DNA of 64,000 bases from Pseudofabraea citricarpa (GCA_029641185.1 JAPWGK010000020.1:124001-188000); one strand, 5' to 3'. Counted from the stretch's first letter, positions 22,491-34,577 are shown. Notes: generated from the sequence alone by a model not told the origin. Made by a program: numbers and translations.

Positions 22491-25447
22491 ATGGCATCTC
22501 ACTACAAAGACGATCTCCTCTATGGCGAAGACCACCCGGACACCCATGCTTCGCAGAATCGATGGCGCCACCAAGAGTCGACCTCCTTCGCGCGTCATGC
22601 TGCCCCGCGCCAAGCAGATACCAAACAAAGTAACAGCAGAGACCTCGCCAACTTTTTGAATTCTACCAGAGTTGATGCGCCTCCTGGCTCTGCGGGATCG
22701 GGGGGCAGGCATCAGCCATTGATGGTCTCGGGGAATGCGTATAAGAGTGGTGACGAGCGCATCCAGTATAATGAGCCACATACTTTGGCAACTGAGGTTA
22801 AGAGGGACAGCAATGTCGAGGGATTGGAAGTCAAGTGCGGTCCACTGCTCAACTACAGAAGAATGGAGAGCGAGACCTGGTTCGGAAGTGTGCTGATTGT
22901 CACTCAGAGTGTTGCTGGGCCAGAATCAGAGTTGGTACCAGAACTGCACCTAAGATCAAGAGAGCGACTTCGAGGTACTGCGCCTGAACTGCAGCCAGCA
23001 AGTAATGGTCCTGCTAACGGTTCAGACTACACAAACGGCCAAGAACGTGCCGAAGTATCCGAATTGGTGAGCAGTGGTGCTTATGCCAATGGTACAACTA
23101 ATGCGCCAAATTCGCCTGGCATGCGAATCGCTGGGGTGAAGCTCTACAGCGATCCTGTAAACACATTTTGGCGCTTCGACCTCGAAGTGGCTATGCAGCA
23201 ATATGAGTTGCAGTGCGCTTACGAGATTCCTGGGTTAAATTTCTCTAAGGGTAAGAAGACAGATAAGAATGAGTTCTATGTGCCTGCTATCACCGAGTCT
23301 ATGCGCATCATGTTTCATTCGTGCAATGGGTTTAGTGTTGGGACAGATGAGGCGGCGTGGAGTGGTCCTGCGTTATGGAACGATGTGCAGAGAGTTCATA
23401 AAGTCACTCCCTTCCACGTTATGTGAGTAATATGGCAGTAACTGCATCACAATCAACTAATTTGTATAGGCTTGGTGGTGGGGATCAGATATATAATGAC
23501 GGTATCCGAGTCGGTGGGCCGTTAAGAGCCTGGTCTGACATTGGTAATCCCACCAAAAGACGGCATCATCAATTTCCTGAAACTTTGAGAAAGGCCTGCG
23601 ATGATTATTATGTCAACAACTATATTCGTTGGTAAGTCTGAGGCGAGACTTCTTTCTGTACCAATGTTGATAGTCTTTCCTAGGTACTCGACCGAGCCAT
23701 TCGCAACAGCCAACGGACAAATACCTGCACTTCAACTATGGGATGATCATGACGTTAGTAGCTAGCTCTGCATTTATGATGATCTCCGCCCGCTAACCGC
23801 ACAGATTATTGATGGCTTTGGCTCTTACGTGCATGATTTCATGGAATGTGCGGTATTTCGAGGCATCGGAGGAGTTGCAAACAAGTACTATCTCTTGTTT
23901 CAACACCATTTGGCACCGCCGGTTTCAACTTTCACAACTGGTATGGCCCTAGAATTTGAGATTTGGCCACCTTACTAAGTTGTCCAGATGCACCTCAGAC
24001 AATGTCTGAGAAGGGTCCTGCTCCCGATCCACGACAGCTTGAGGGGATCTATGTTCTAGAGAATGAAAAACATGACCCAAGCTACATTATTGGTGCCAAA
24101 CCAGGGGTAAGGCAACTCAGTTGTGTCGAGGTTGAAGCTAACATCAAATAGCCGTATGTTGCAGAGCATTCCCGCAGTATTTACGCCAGACTTGGAGCGC
24201 GTATAGCTTTCTTTGGTTTGGATGCTAGAACCGAGGTAAGTACTGGTTGGTTATTATCGGAACACGTTTGACGAACGAAATAGCGCACGCGAAAACAAGT
24301 CAACTATCCTGAGACGTATGATATTATTTTCACTAGAATTAGAGATGAATTGGGTGCAGCCGCTGCTTCGCCTTCGCCAATACAGCATCTGGTTGTTCTA
24401 CTTGGGATTCCCATTGCATATCCTGTAAGTTTTCGTACCGCATTTCATTCACCTATTCGTTAACATCAACCAGCGTTTGACATGGCTTGAAAACATCTTC
24501 TCGAGTCCGCTCATGGGTCCCTTAAAATTTATGAACAAGAGGTTTGGTTTCGGTAAGAGTTCCATTAAACTAAAATGCTCGCGTGATGACTAATATTATC
24601 AGGTGGTGGATTTTTCAATAAGTTTGATGGAAGTGTTGATCTTCTGGATGATCTAGATGACCATTACACTGCTCGTACTCATAAGAAAGAACGACTTTTC
24701 CTTGTGAAACAGCTCCAAGCAATTGCCTCGGAATTCTCAGTTCGCGTTACCATTCTAGGAGGAGATGTACATCTCGCTGCAGTTGGACGTTTTTATTCTA
24801 ATCCCAAGCTCAACATTCCAGTCGAGAACGACCACCGTTATATGGCTAATATCATCTCTTCGGCCATTGTCAACAAACCTCCCCCCCAAGCCGTTGCAAA
24901 CCTTCTAGCAAGACGAAACAAACTACATCATCTCGACCACGACACCGACGAGACCCTGATGAAGTTCTTCGACAGAGATCCCGGCGAGACAAGCAAGACT
25001 GCCAACTCAAACAAGGTCACTATGCCAAGCCGTAATTACGCCATGATCACTGAAAATTTCGTTGGGCACGAACCTCGTAACGGCGTCAATGGCAATGGCA
25101 ACCATGTCAATGGCTCTGCACCTGGGAGTTCAGCAGGCGCCGATGCGGAATCCGTGGCCAAGGTTAAGGACGGTCACTCCTGGTTACACAAAGGGGAGGT
25201 CGATGCCGGCACGACACACAAGGCGGCAAACAGCGATAGCCATGGCAAAGATACAGATGGCAGTCTTGACGTCTGTATCCGCGTCGAAATGGACCAGCAT
25301 GACCCAGAGGGGAAAACCAGGGGCTACGGCTTGACAATCCCAACCTTGGTATACAATGGAGCTGCAGAGAAAACCCTGAAGCATCACAGTTCTACTGTAG
25401 GAACTGCAAGCGAGACTGCTCGTTCTACAGGCAACGAGCAGGCTTAG
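22491..25447 (+). CDS. PhoD-like metallophosphatase domain protein (nine exons)
   Basis: Proposed exons: 22491-23422, 23470-23631, 23684-23753, 23805-23940, 23988-24106, 24152-24235, 24284-24424, 24474-24552, 24603-25447. All eight junctions keep frame and use GTRAGT-like or GTTAGT donors, giving 855 aa. The protein has a disordered N-terminus, then CGPLLNYRRME and a region typical of the fungal PhoD-like family, with metal-site motifs GGGDQIYND, WDDHDIIDGFGSY and LGGDVHLAAVGRF. The C-terminus is disordered and Gly/Asn/Thr-rich. PhoD-like enzymes cleave phosphate mono- or diesters with a binuclear metal centre. No signal peptide is seen, so it is probably cytoplasmic. The true substrate in fungi is unknown. 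Confidence 0.88.
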
Positions 25448-26253
25448 TGGAGGGGAAGAGAGAGTGTTGGTTTATGTATGGCGTTTTGTATACTGGGCTG
25501 AGATGTTTGCATTATATCAATTTGGGAGGATACCATAAGTACGAAGCTCTCGGAGCAGAAGTGTCTAATTATTATTTCTGAGAGTTAATATTCCAGCTCT
25601 TGTGAGAAGGCGAGGTGGAGGGGGAGACAGTGGTCGGTCGCTTACCTGGGTAGGCGACTTCGGTACCTAAGAACTGCCTACCTAGGTACCTACCTTCTTG
25701 AACAATAATAATAAAGTCCCCCGAGTCTTTTATCTCTCTCTCGTTATCATTCTCTCCTTCTTCGCCGGCTAATGTCATGAACTCTAATCAGTACGGAGCA
25801 GCCAGCCAGACGACATGCCTGCTACACATGCTTGCTGAGCGAGCAACCCTCAACTGTTTCGGCAACGACGCACGTGTCGAATTGGGCCGTGCTATTGGCC
25901 GACATCCCTCATCTTCCTCCTCAGCCAATTATCCTGCACACGCGACATCTCAACCTGCCCCCATTCCTCAAAGGCCTGTGCCCCAAATTGCATCTGCCTG
26001 CCGTATCGTACAGACTACGGTACTTCATGACGATAGGAGTCGCAACATCACACGCCAGTCTTCATGTAAGTGAGAGATCTCCTCGCCATCTCCTCTCCTC
26101 ACTTCCACTGCCCCAACTCTGTCCCCCCCGAATGTCCATTCTCCCTGTCTCTCATTCGTATACTTCCCATCACCTCACTGTCCTCCTTTGAGCTGCTGTT
26201 GTGCACAAGAGGAAATCGCGCACGAGACCAATTTGAGTCATTTATACCCCGAA
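25448..26253. other. Promoter and leader region of the bHLH gene
   Basis: Contains TACCTAGGTA (25679-25688), a CACGTG E-box at 25871-25876, and a 98-codon frame starting with ATG at 25777 that ends at 26073. The latter has no domain and may be an upstream reading frame. A GTAAGT at about 26065 could be a donor of a leader intron, but no partner exon is convincing. Confidence 0.5.
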
Positions 26254-27401
26254 ATGCCTCCTGCTCGTGGCCCTCCCACGCCTGCGTCTTCTACAGAAAT
26301 CAAGGGCCTTGATGGCTTGCATTCTCTTCAGATGTCTTTCGAACTCCCTCCGCCAGCAGTGACCGAGCCCCGTTCTGCCACGGCTTCGAAGTCGTCGTCG
26401 GTGTCCTCGTACCACCCTACAACCCCAGAGTCCCCCGCGCTGACGATAGCTGCGAGCGAGACGGTCAAGGCCAGGAGGCGATCCTCTGCTGCACAGGCAG
26501 CCTCAAAAGACGCCTTCACCTTACCACCTCCCCCAACTCGGTCTCGGAAAATTATACAGATGAAGCCTCGAGCCCCAGAACAAACTCCAGTGGCGGAAAC
26601 CGAAGGCAGCATAGATGGGAAGACTATACCCGCCAAAAAGAAACAGCCGTCTGCAACAAGTGCTGCTGGCCGTAAGATTGCAAGAAAGACAGCACATAGC
26701 CTCATCGAGCGTAGACGCAGGTCGAAAATGAACGAGGAATTCGGTGTTTTGAAGGACATGATACCTGCTTGCACAGGAGAGATGCACAAATTAGCTATCC
26801 TTCAGGTGAGCTTTGATATCTCCGGTGGGTACCAGGCAGATATTGACATTCATAGGCGACCATTGACTATGTCCGGTATCTGGAAGATTGCGTTGGAAAG
26901 CTGAAAGCTGAAAACAAACGCAATAACACTACTACCTCGCTTGCAGAATTCCAGCTTCCTCCACCGGTCAGAGGGGCAAATGAATCTTTGCATAGATACA
27001 CGAATGCTGAAGACGAGGATGATGATGTTGAAATGGAGAATTCTGATGCCACCTCGCCCACTCAGTTGACCCCTGTGCCAAGTACACATCAACCATCCAT
27101 CTCTCCAGCAATCATGCCTCAAGAGTCTCGAGACCGCCAAAATTCGTACTCGTCTAATTCCTATGGCTACAGCACGTCAGCAAACACCTCACCTCAGTTC
27201 GGACCAAGTCTGTATGATTATGCTCGCAGCAACCCAGCTGTTGGGTCTGCTTTGACAAGCCCTGCCTTATTGCCTCAAAGAGAACGTGATCTAGACCAGG
27301 AAGCCACTGCTGCCCTCTTGATGCTTAATGCTGATAGAAGAGGCACACATGGAAGTACTAGTAAAAGGTCCATGAGTGTGAAGGATCTTTTGAGTGGATG
27401 A
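26254..27401 (+). CDS. bHLH transcription factor (class B, CACGTG-type basic region)
   Basis: Exon 1, 26254-26805, and exon 2, 26856-27401, are separated by a 50-nt intron (GTGAGC donor, CATAG acceptor) that lies inside helix 2, giving 365 aa. The bHLH domain runs from about residue 145 to 205: basic region KTAHSLIERRRRSKMNEEF, helix 1, loop PACTGEMHK, then helix 2 LAILQATIDYVRYLEDCVGKL. The basic region has the His, Glu, Arg trio (H..E...R spaced 4 and 4) that recognises the CACGTG half-sites in class B proteins. The ends are Ser/Pro-rich and disordered. The ATG at 26254 is the first ATG in this frame; the frame is open a little further upstream. Its own upstream region contains a CACGTG. 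The target pathway cannot be read from sequence. Confidence 0.9.
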
Positions 27402-28580
27402 TGGCTTAGGATATAGCCGGACCTGGTAATAACAAGGGGATTTTGCGGGTGCAATTCGCATGTGGCCGGCGCAAAGGATATTCTAGAACCACAGGAGTTA
27501 GAATGGACAGGCAGAGCACGTTCCACTCTGGCCAGAAGGGTTCACGTTAGGGTTGATCGATGCTCTAGTATTTGATAAGAGGCAAAATATCAAATACAAC
27601 GATGGCGTTCTGTCGGTAAATTCCGCTATGTTCCTCTATCCAAGCAGCTGGGTCTGGCTCGCAAAGTGTCAAATGCACATTCCCAAGAGGCTCCAACAGC
27701 ACGGACTAGCAAAGTAATCATGAGAAATGAGCTGACAACAGGCCAGATCGTTGCTCTTCTGGCGCATGGCCCACGAGAACTGCCAGAAACGGTTGACAAA
27801 GCACGGCCGTGAAGCAATAAGCTTTGGAAGAGTGGCCAGAGGGCAGGGTTGCATAAGCCCATTGATGTTTGAAGGCACTGTAGCATAACGCGTGTGGGGA
27901 AATACAAGGTTTCACACTCGTACGGAAAATCTTACGATGGTAGTCTTTCGTACGAGTCTGAGCGTTGCAGTTTCAATATCGCGTCACGTGCGCGGGCCTT
28001 TTGAATATCTTCCTTCTTTCAGCATATGGAGGCCGATTTCTTATATATATATATATATATTCTCCGATTCTCTTCTTTTCATCTCATCTCTCCATCAGCT
28101 TCAGCCTGAGCATCTTCATCCACTACAGCCTTCTCTCTTCTCCTGGCCGGTCCAACTATATTATACCCTCATTCCCAATCTTGTTGTCTTCCCATTCCAT
28201 AAACTATTATTTTCCAAGCTCTTTGTAATTGTGTTCCCAGCTTCGCAAGCGAACGGGACGATCTTCGCTCCTTCACTCTAGCCGACGGCCAACTCCCATC
28301 ATACAGCGGACCTGAGCTCTCTGAGAAGTTTTCTGATCCGAGCAAACCACGATATCTCCCTCCGCTCTACACTAGCGAGCCTCCCCGACTTCAGCCTCCA
28401 CCGTACTATCCCTCGCCCGACCTTGTCCCGCAACCTCTTAAACGTACTCCAACTGCAAAGAAAGTCCGACCTCCACGCACCTACACCTACACTTGTACCC
28501 AGCACAAGCAGACTCACACCTACGTCGCTTACACCGTCACTTCGACCCTCACTCAGCGCCGTCACACCTACACCAGCACA
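27402..28580. other. Intergenic region with TA repeat and a long ATG-free leader
   Basis: Downstream of the bHLH gene. It has a TCACGTG at 27984-27990 and a TA dinucleotide run at 28042-28060, then a pyrimidine-rich stretch. From about 28030 to the ATG at 28581 I find no ATG in any frame on the plus strand, and the frame of the next gene is open from about 28202. This is discussed as a finding. Confidence 0.6.
28042..28060. repeat. TA dinucleotide microsatellite
   Basis: Nine to ten TA units, upstream of the 28.6 kb gene. Confidence 0.95.
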
Positions 28581-29014
28581 ATGGCCACCACCGGAACCAC
28601 AACAACCATGCCAGGTGCGCCCCCTCCTCCCTTCCCTTCATCGATGGGCTCTAAGGGACCATCAGATTTGCGCAGAAATCCCCTCGATGATTCCGATCTC
28701 TCGTCCAATGCCGGCTCGACCTCGTCAGGCCGCCGTCGCCGTCGTGCGCGCAAGAACAAGGGCGCCGTTGCTGGATTAGCCGCTACCGCTGCTCCCGTCA
28801 TGCAGAGACTCGAACATATCAAGCCCGTTCGCTTGCAACTCGGGTTGAATCTCGATGTAGAGCTTGAACTGAAGGCCCGGGTACAGGGAGATGTCAGTTT
28901 GACACTTCTGTGAGTTTTGATTTTTCTAAATATCTCCCCTCGCCATCCCCTCCTACTTTTATACTTCTTCAATTTCTAAGAGCAAGAAAAAAAACTAATT
29001 CTTCTAGACAATAA
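28581..29014 (+). CDS. Small conserved fungal protein of unknown function
   Basis: Exon 1, 28581-28909, and a tiny exon 2, 29008-29014, give about 111 aa. The intron (28910-29007) has a GTGAGT donor, a CTAAT branch and a CTAG acceptor, and translation then ends after one Gln codon. The protein has a Thr/Pro/Ser-rich start, a very basic block (GRRRRRARKNKG) and a conserved-looking C-terminus, MQRLEHIKPVRLQLGLNL followed by an amphipathic beta-like segment. I recall this C-terminal pattern from many uncharacterised fungal proteins but know no function. The start context CACAATGGCC is strong. The frame is also open upstream for about 125 codons without any ATG. An alternative donor (GTCAGT, about 28893) would join to the membrane-helix frame at 29017-29325. 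Confidence 0.65.
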
Positions 29015-30013
29015 GTGTGCAAAAAAAGGGCGAAGCAATGAAACGCGATGGGGATACATACGGGAAGCCAAAAGAGATAGGCTTCAACCGCGCAGGCGTG
29101 GTCGATCTCGTAGATATCTGCTATATCCGGCTGGGCACCTTCTCGTATCGCCAGAAGTGGTTGTCGCGCGAGGTGTCGCCCAGCTTGACGCTCACAGTCG
29201 CTGTGGCATTGGCGGGTTCGGGGTTACTGGTTGGGTTTCTTTGTGGTTGGTATGCGGCCAGGCGGAGCGTGATTGTGATTGGGAATTCAAGTACGAGTTC
29301 GAGTTTTTGGGGAAATGAAATATGAATTTTTATGGTCTTGGGATCTGAAGTCTTTGAGCTATGTGTGATATGATTTTCCCCTTGTGGTGATTTGATCTGT
29401 CTCGCTAAGATCTGATGTTAAGCGAGCTACATGCTTCAAGTTACAAGCCGGGTAAAACATCAAACAAGTGCTATGCTGTATTCTAAAGTATATCTCTGAA
29501 TGTAGCCCCCCCCCCCCCCCCCCCCTCTCTCTCTCTTTGATGTCTGTATCGCTTAAATGCAGATTTTCCCTTCACACGGATGCAGAAATGACATGCATAT
29601 CCAATTTCTCCATGATGGAGAACGACACGTTAGCGGAGCCAGGCGAACCCGGTCCAAGTCTCTTTATTTCAAGCTCCCGCATATCCCTGCGCCTGTAGCA
29701 CAGACTGACGGGCGGGACTTTACTTCCAGTTCCGCACCAAAGGAAAGTCTAAAAGAAACATGCAAAATCCTAGCACCCTACAGTAGTGTAACCACAATCT
29801 AGATTACGCCCTGCCGGTTGCCTTACCTTACCGTACTCATGGACATCCAGAGTTTTGAATATTTTGGCTTGCATAAAAGTCCCTGCTTCAGAAATCCTGA
29901 TCCATCTACTGGACCATTTACTTTCTGCACCTACTAAAACGAAGAAACGACACGAAACAAAACGAAATCGATACGACACACGTCTGTCGCCTGTCCTCAT
30001 CCCCTCTTCTCAG
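29015..30013. other. Intergenic region with an unexplained open frame and poly-C tract
   Basis: Contains a 103-codon plus frame (29017-29325) with a predicted membrane helix, see findings, and a poly-C run of about 20 bases at 29506-29525 followed by CT repeats to about 29537. 29540-30013 holds the 3' flank of the GH5 gene. No other gene seen. Confidence 0.5.
29506..29537 (+). repeat. Poly-C followed by CT repeat
   Basis: About 20 consecutive C then six CT units. Confidence 0.95.
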
Positions 30014-31871
30014 TCAAATACCTACGCACTCATAGAATGCCTTAATACCACTTCGGATCCCTTGCTCCCACATCCAAGTAAAAGGACCCACGTGTCCGGA
30101 TTCTAACAGCCGTTTCTTAACCCATATCTCAACACACCCGATCTTGTCTGCCCCGGCGACCTCGCTAGCCTTCTGCCCCAATCCACCACTTACTCGCATC
30201 GTGAAGAATGCATGGGCATCTGAAAACCCAATATTCCAGCCTTCGCTGTATACGTGATGCTCGAAGTGCTGTCCGGGGCTTGTCTGGTTCCAGTAGTTCT
30301 CATGAGCACCTTGTGCTCCAGCACGAAGCTCTTCTCGTCGTGCCTGTGCCATTTGTGCTCGGTGCTGAATTTCCGCACCCGCGAGCGACGTGTTTGATGG
30401 GGCTGCGATGTTGCCCTTCTTAGTCTGCTCGGCAAATCCCCATTCGTTTCCATCCATCCAATCCTGCAACACGAGTCGTGCATGTCAGCAAATCTGTATG
30501 TTTTAGAAGTCTTGAAAGAAGAAGAAAATCCAATCAAGAGTGTCAAAATCATGGCAAACCAAGCAAGAAAGTGACACTCAAAAATTCGAACATACCATCT
30601 TGTAGGTCCAGAAAAAGGACCCGCCGGCTCTTTCTTGCCATTTCCGACTTTGCTCCATCCCGAATTGCTTTACCAACCCGTCTTTCTCCTCGGGCTGTAC
30701 CCGTCCCCAAGTCTTCCCGTCAAGCACACAACTCCATTCTCCAATAATGAGCTCGGCTTCTCCTCGATCCCAGAGGCTGCCGTTCTTGCCCTCGAGTTCT
30801 GTGAGTTCGCCGTTTATGCGCCCAATGATTTCATGGGGAGCTTGGTTTCGGTCTGAATCACTGAATCTGCACGGGAATCCATCAGTCTACAAATCAGATT
30901 GTCGCCAATTCCGTGACATGGAAATTTAAGGATTTCGTTCGGAGGGGAACAGAGAAGAAACTAGCATACGTATAGTATTTGTGCGTATCAATAACGACGG
31001 GGTTCCTTGGGGAATGCAAGACCTTCCTTCCGTTGGCCCAGGTTAATGCACGACCTAAATCCCAACCATCCGATACATAGATGGGAATACTATCGTCAAT
31101 GTATGAAACCTGTGCGATGACATGTTCATACCACTCATACATCCCTTTTGCATCCCACGGCGACTCATTAACAAGCTGCAACCCGATGATTCCGTCCATG
31201 CCATTCTCCCGAATCTCCCTGGCCATGAACACCACACATCTCGTCGCGAGATCCAGGTTCTTCCCATCTTCCCATAACCCGGCGTGTCCCGAATTTGTAC
31301 CTGAATGGCTCTCGCCGTTTGCACCACCGGGTAGAGCGTGAAAATCAAGGAGAACGCCAATACCATGATTCTTCGCTCGATTGACGAGATCACGCACGGC
31401 TCTCCACGCATTCACGTAGACATCCTTAGCACCTTCATACGGAGTTCCCCTCGAGAACTCATCGCCGAGCATAAAATAACCGACCGGCAACCTGATACTC
31501 GTGCATCGTGCCTCAGTTACGAGCCACTCGAGATCTGCATCACTGAGGGCGTTGCGCCAGTGCTGTTCCCATTTGTTACGACTCACTTCTATGCCGTCTC
31601 GGTGGATCGAGTTGTACACTGCGTCTAATTCACTGCTTCCGCCCGTTTCTGGTGGGTACATGGAGGGGAAAAGCCAGTCTTCCAGAACAAAGATCGAGCC
31701 CAGGTTCGTGCCGTGGTGGTACCGATATCGTAGGATATCTATGGGTCTTGGGGGACCTATTGTCGAAGGATGAGATGCATGGTGCTGCTGTGATTGTGGA
31801 TGTTGGCTCTGTTGTAGTTGGGGAAACTCTTCATGTAGAGCAGCCTTGGCTTTCGATAGCAGTTTCTTCAT
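30014..31871 (-). CDS. Glycoside hydrolase family 5 glucan beta-glucosidase-like (cytoplasmic EXG type)
   Basis: Three exons, 31871-30970, 30866-30596 and 30463-30014, encode 540 aa; introns are 103 and 132 nt with GTATGC and GTATGT donors. Family 5 landmarks are visible: TSIRLPVGYF (strand with conserved Arg), LLDFHALPG, LQLVNESPWD with acid/base Glu236, SDGWD, the DTHKYY strand and LIIGEWSCVLDG with nucleophile Glu344. The pairing of acid/base and nucleophile on separate exons supports the splice model. No signal peptide is seen: the N-terminus MKKLLSKAKAALHEEF is charged, so this is likely an intracellular exo-1,3-beta-glucosidase-like enzyme, as in yeast Exg-related cytoplasmic proteins. 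The C-terminal 150 residues (from DWMDGNEWGF) are a family-specific tail. Substrate is inferred only. Confidence 0.9.
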
Positions 31872-32533
31872 TCTTGATGGTCTCGGACTAAGGTTGGTGG
31901 TTGGTTTCTGAGGCTGGATGGATTATTAAATGAGAGAGGCGATTGATACCGTATGTAAACGATGAAGCAATCAAGTTTTTGGCGAGGGAAGGATTGTCCA
32001 GGACATGCATGCATGGTGGGGTGCGACGTGGATCTCAGCCTCGCGGATGTACACATTCAGCCTTGCGGTGATAGCCTCGTCTCTCCTCTCCTAAATCAAA
32101 AGGTTTAATTAAAACCAACAAACAAATCCAATGCCGAAAGATTTCAAGTCAAAACCTGTCAAGTTTTCTCAGGTTGGAATCTGAGCTGAAGAGATTTCTA
32201 TACTTACCTTAAGTTATGAAAGTAACGAGCGTACATGTATCCTAACAGGTTACTGTGACAACATCTACAAAAGCCCTCTCTGAATTCACTCTTACAAGTA
32301 AGTAAATATATCCCTTGCATTATTCAACCATCACTATTCTTTTTTGTTGATCTTCTTCTCTTCTTGTTTTGAAACCCTGGTTCCGTTGCGATATATTCGA
32401 AGCATTAGACTCCTAAAACAGTAAACATACTGCAGATATTACTTGAGATGTGAACACGGCCTTAGCCTTTTAGTATACACGTTATATAACATACAAGGAA
32501 TCCTTCTGTTTCCTCGTTCTCAAAGCCCTAGGC
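31872..32533. other. Intergenic region, GH5 promoter and PCP1 3' flank
   Basis: 660 bp between two minus-strand genes. No coding frame, repeat or RNA gene is apparent. Confidence 0.6.
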
Positions 32534-34195
32534 CTATAACCTCCCCTCCTTAATTCTATCAATCACACTCAAATTTTGCCTCCTCAGCTTCTCCAATCTC
32601 TTATTCTCCAGCGCCTTCTGCCGCATGATATGACCTCCAACAAGCCCCGTGAGGGCACCACCAAGATGTGCCGCGTGATCATGGACCAAGGCACCTGCCT
32701 TGCGTCTGCGCCATACACTAGCCAACTCGCCCAAGATGAGCAGGGCTAGAAGAACCGAAGCTGGAATACCCTGCCATGGATCCGGTGGCAGACCGAAAAA
32801 TTTCATGTTCTCGTCATGGTAGAGCCATAAGTAAGCGGCAGCAACACCCATGACGGCACCTGAAGCACCCAACGAGGACGACACGAAGTACGAACGTACG
32901 ACGAATGTGGAAAGGGAGAAGAAACTTCCTAGCACGCCTGAACACAAGTATATGGCCAGGAAATTTGCACGGCCAACATCATCATGTAGACGTGTGCCGG
33001 CAAACCAGAGCCCGACCATATTAACCGCGAGATGGCTGAAGCTTTTGTGCGAGAAGGTATTGCCGAGCATACTCAGAGCTCGTGGGTAACCTGGTACAGC
33101 AATGAAGTATTTCTCTAGCATGCGGAATGCTGGTGGAACGTGCCAGAGGACGAAGACCAATGTATTGCAAGCAATGATAAATCCCACAGTTGCAGCTGCT
33201 GGTGGTATACTTGGCATCATTCTTGAGTGGTGTACAGGAGCAATGTAGACAGAGGCCAACAGAATTACGCTACCAACGAAGAACAAACTAAAGACCGCCG
33301 AGGGCCATAACCGTTGAAAGATGCTCATTTCTGGGAGAACATCTGGTAACACCTTAGCTCGTTCAAGATAGTATTGGAGTTTTGGATGCTGGCCTGGGGT
33401 TCGGAGAGCAACGCCATTGTCGCCAGCCGTCTGTAAACCTCCGCTAACATATCCAGCCTCCTCTTCCCGCTTCTTGCGGATTGCTTGCTCAATCTTGTAA
33501 GCCCTCTCGTTGGCCTTCCTAACCTTTTCGAATGCTCCAAGTCCATAGACACCTCCTTCTCCTGTGGTAGGTTTAGTATTAGGCTCATATGAATCCACTG
33601 CTCCATCGACGTCCATTCCCATAGCAAGTAGTTCCTGCTCTGCCCTCATCCCTTCCGAGTAGTCCTCATCCACAGGGATATTTTCCCGCAACCATGACAA
33701 CGCAGAAAAGTGAGCACGTTCATTAAAGCCAGGCATAAGGAAATAATCTGGTTCCTTCAACGTGCCAGCAACTCGACGACCGTGCAAGATTTGAAGCAAG
33801 CAGTTGCCCTTTTGAACACTCATATCCTTTCCAAAGATTGCTGTAATCTCTTCCCTTGATAGTAGTTTCGCCCCGAATGGGAGTCCTTGGTCTGCTTTGT
33901 AGTCGGCTGGTAAATCCTCCCATCTCGCAATGATCCGTCCTGACGCGAATGTCCTGATCTGCGAGCGCCCCGATAAAGTCGTTGATACCCTGAATATTCT
34001 CACAGTTGGTCTATAACACTCTTCTCCTCTCCGCCTCAATGGTACCGTATGCATCGAGTAGGAGCGTTTTGATCGCTGCGTGAGCCTCGCAGCAAGGCTA
34101 TCCAATTCGCGGCATGAGCGGAAAAAGGGTCGGGGGTTTAGACATGAAGTCCTCGAGGCAACTGGGCAGAGGAAATTCATGGCGCCGTGTATCAT
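32534..34195 (-). CDS. PCP1: Mitochondrial rhomboid intramembrane serine protease
   Basis: A single-exon 553-aa frame; the likeliest start is either Met1 (34195) or Met6 (MNFLCPVASR, 34180), both giving an Arg/Ser-rich mitochondrial targeting sequence. The C-terminal half has six or seven membrane segments with rhomboid signatures: FSHKSFSHLAVNMVGLW, the catalytic serine Ser445 in LGASGAVMG, and His510 in HDHAAHLGG. This is the Pcp1/Rbd1/PARL group, in the inner membrane, which processes cytochrome c peroxidase and the dynamin-like Mgm1. The middle region (about residues 110-260) is a fungal-specific matrix part with LPFGAKLLSREEI. Its start is about 380 bp from the divergent TMA17-like gene. 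Confidence 0.93.
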   Translation of the reverse strand: MIHGAMNFLCPVASRTSCLNPRPFFRSCRELDSLAARLTQRSKRSYSMHTVPLRRRGEECYRPTVRIFRVSTTLSGRSQIRTFASGRIIARWEDLPADYKADQGLPFGAKLLSREEITAIFGKDMSVQKGNCLLQILHGRRVAGTLKEPDYFLMPGFNERAHFSALSWLRENIPVDEDYSEGMRAEQELLAMGMDVDGAVDSYEPNTKPTTGEGGVYGLGAFEKVRKANERAYKIEQAIRKKREEEAGYVSGGLQTAGDNGVALRTPGQHPKLQYYLERAKVLPDVLPEMSIFQRLWPSAVFSLFFVGSVILLASVYIAPVHHSRMMPSIPPAAATVGFIIACNTLVFVLWHVPPAFRMLEKYFIAVPGYPRALSMLGNTFSHKSFSHLAVNMVGLWFAGTRLHDDVGRANFLAIYLCSGVLGSFFSLSTFVVRSYFVSSSLGASGAVMGVAAAYLWLYHDENMKFFGLPPDPWQGIPASVLLALLILGELASVWRRRKAGALVHDHAAHLGGALTGLVGGHIMRQKALENKRLEKLRRQNLSVIDRIKEGRL

Positions 34196-34577
34196 ATCAT
34201 CATATCTCGAATGGACAAGAGAAGGGAGTCATGAAGGAGTTGCGCAGAGACAATTTCAAGATTGCTTGGGCCATCGAATCATTCGAGAGAGTGCGGCTGG
34301 AAGCGGCCGATTTTGCCGCATCCCTCTTGTCCGCGTCTTCAAAAGTTGCCTCCATGTTCTCCATTACTCTAGTACCCTCAACTTACAAACAAAAGCCCAG
34401 ATCAAAATTCCTAGGACGCCAACAAACCTCTGCATCGAATAGATAGGAAGATACGCAATACTCCCAGCTTCGTAAAATAGTCACGTCTTTCAGAACTGCT
34501 TAGGGAACAAACCCTTTCAGGAACTTAAAACTATTTACCCAATAACCCCTCATCTGCCACTACCACCAACCATCACC
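34196..34577. promoter_or_regulatory. Divergent promoter region PCP1/TMA17-like
   Basis: 382 bp between two divergent starts. Both genes concern protein quality control, in mitochondria and at the proteasome respectively, so shared regulation is possible but not shown by the sequence. Confidence 0.4.

Noticed and set aside
22272..22781. 169-codon minus frame
   Set aside because: Antisense to exon 1 and promoter of the PhoD-like gene, no domain.
25777..26073. 98-codon frame upstream of the bHLH gene
   Set aside because: No domain and no in-phase splice to the bHLH exon found; at most an upstream open reading frame.
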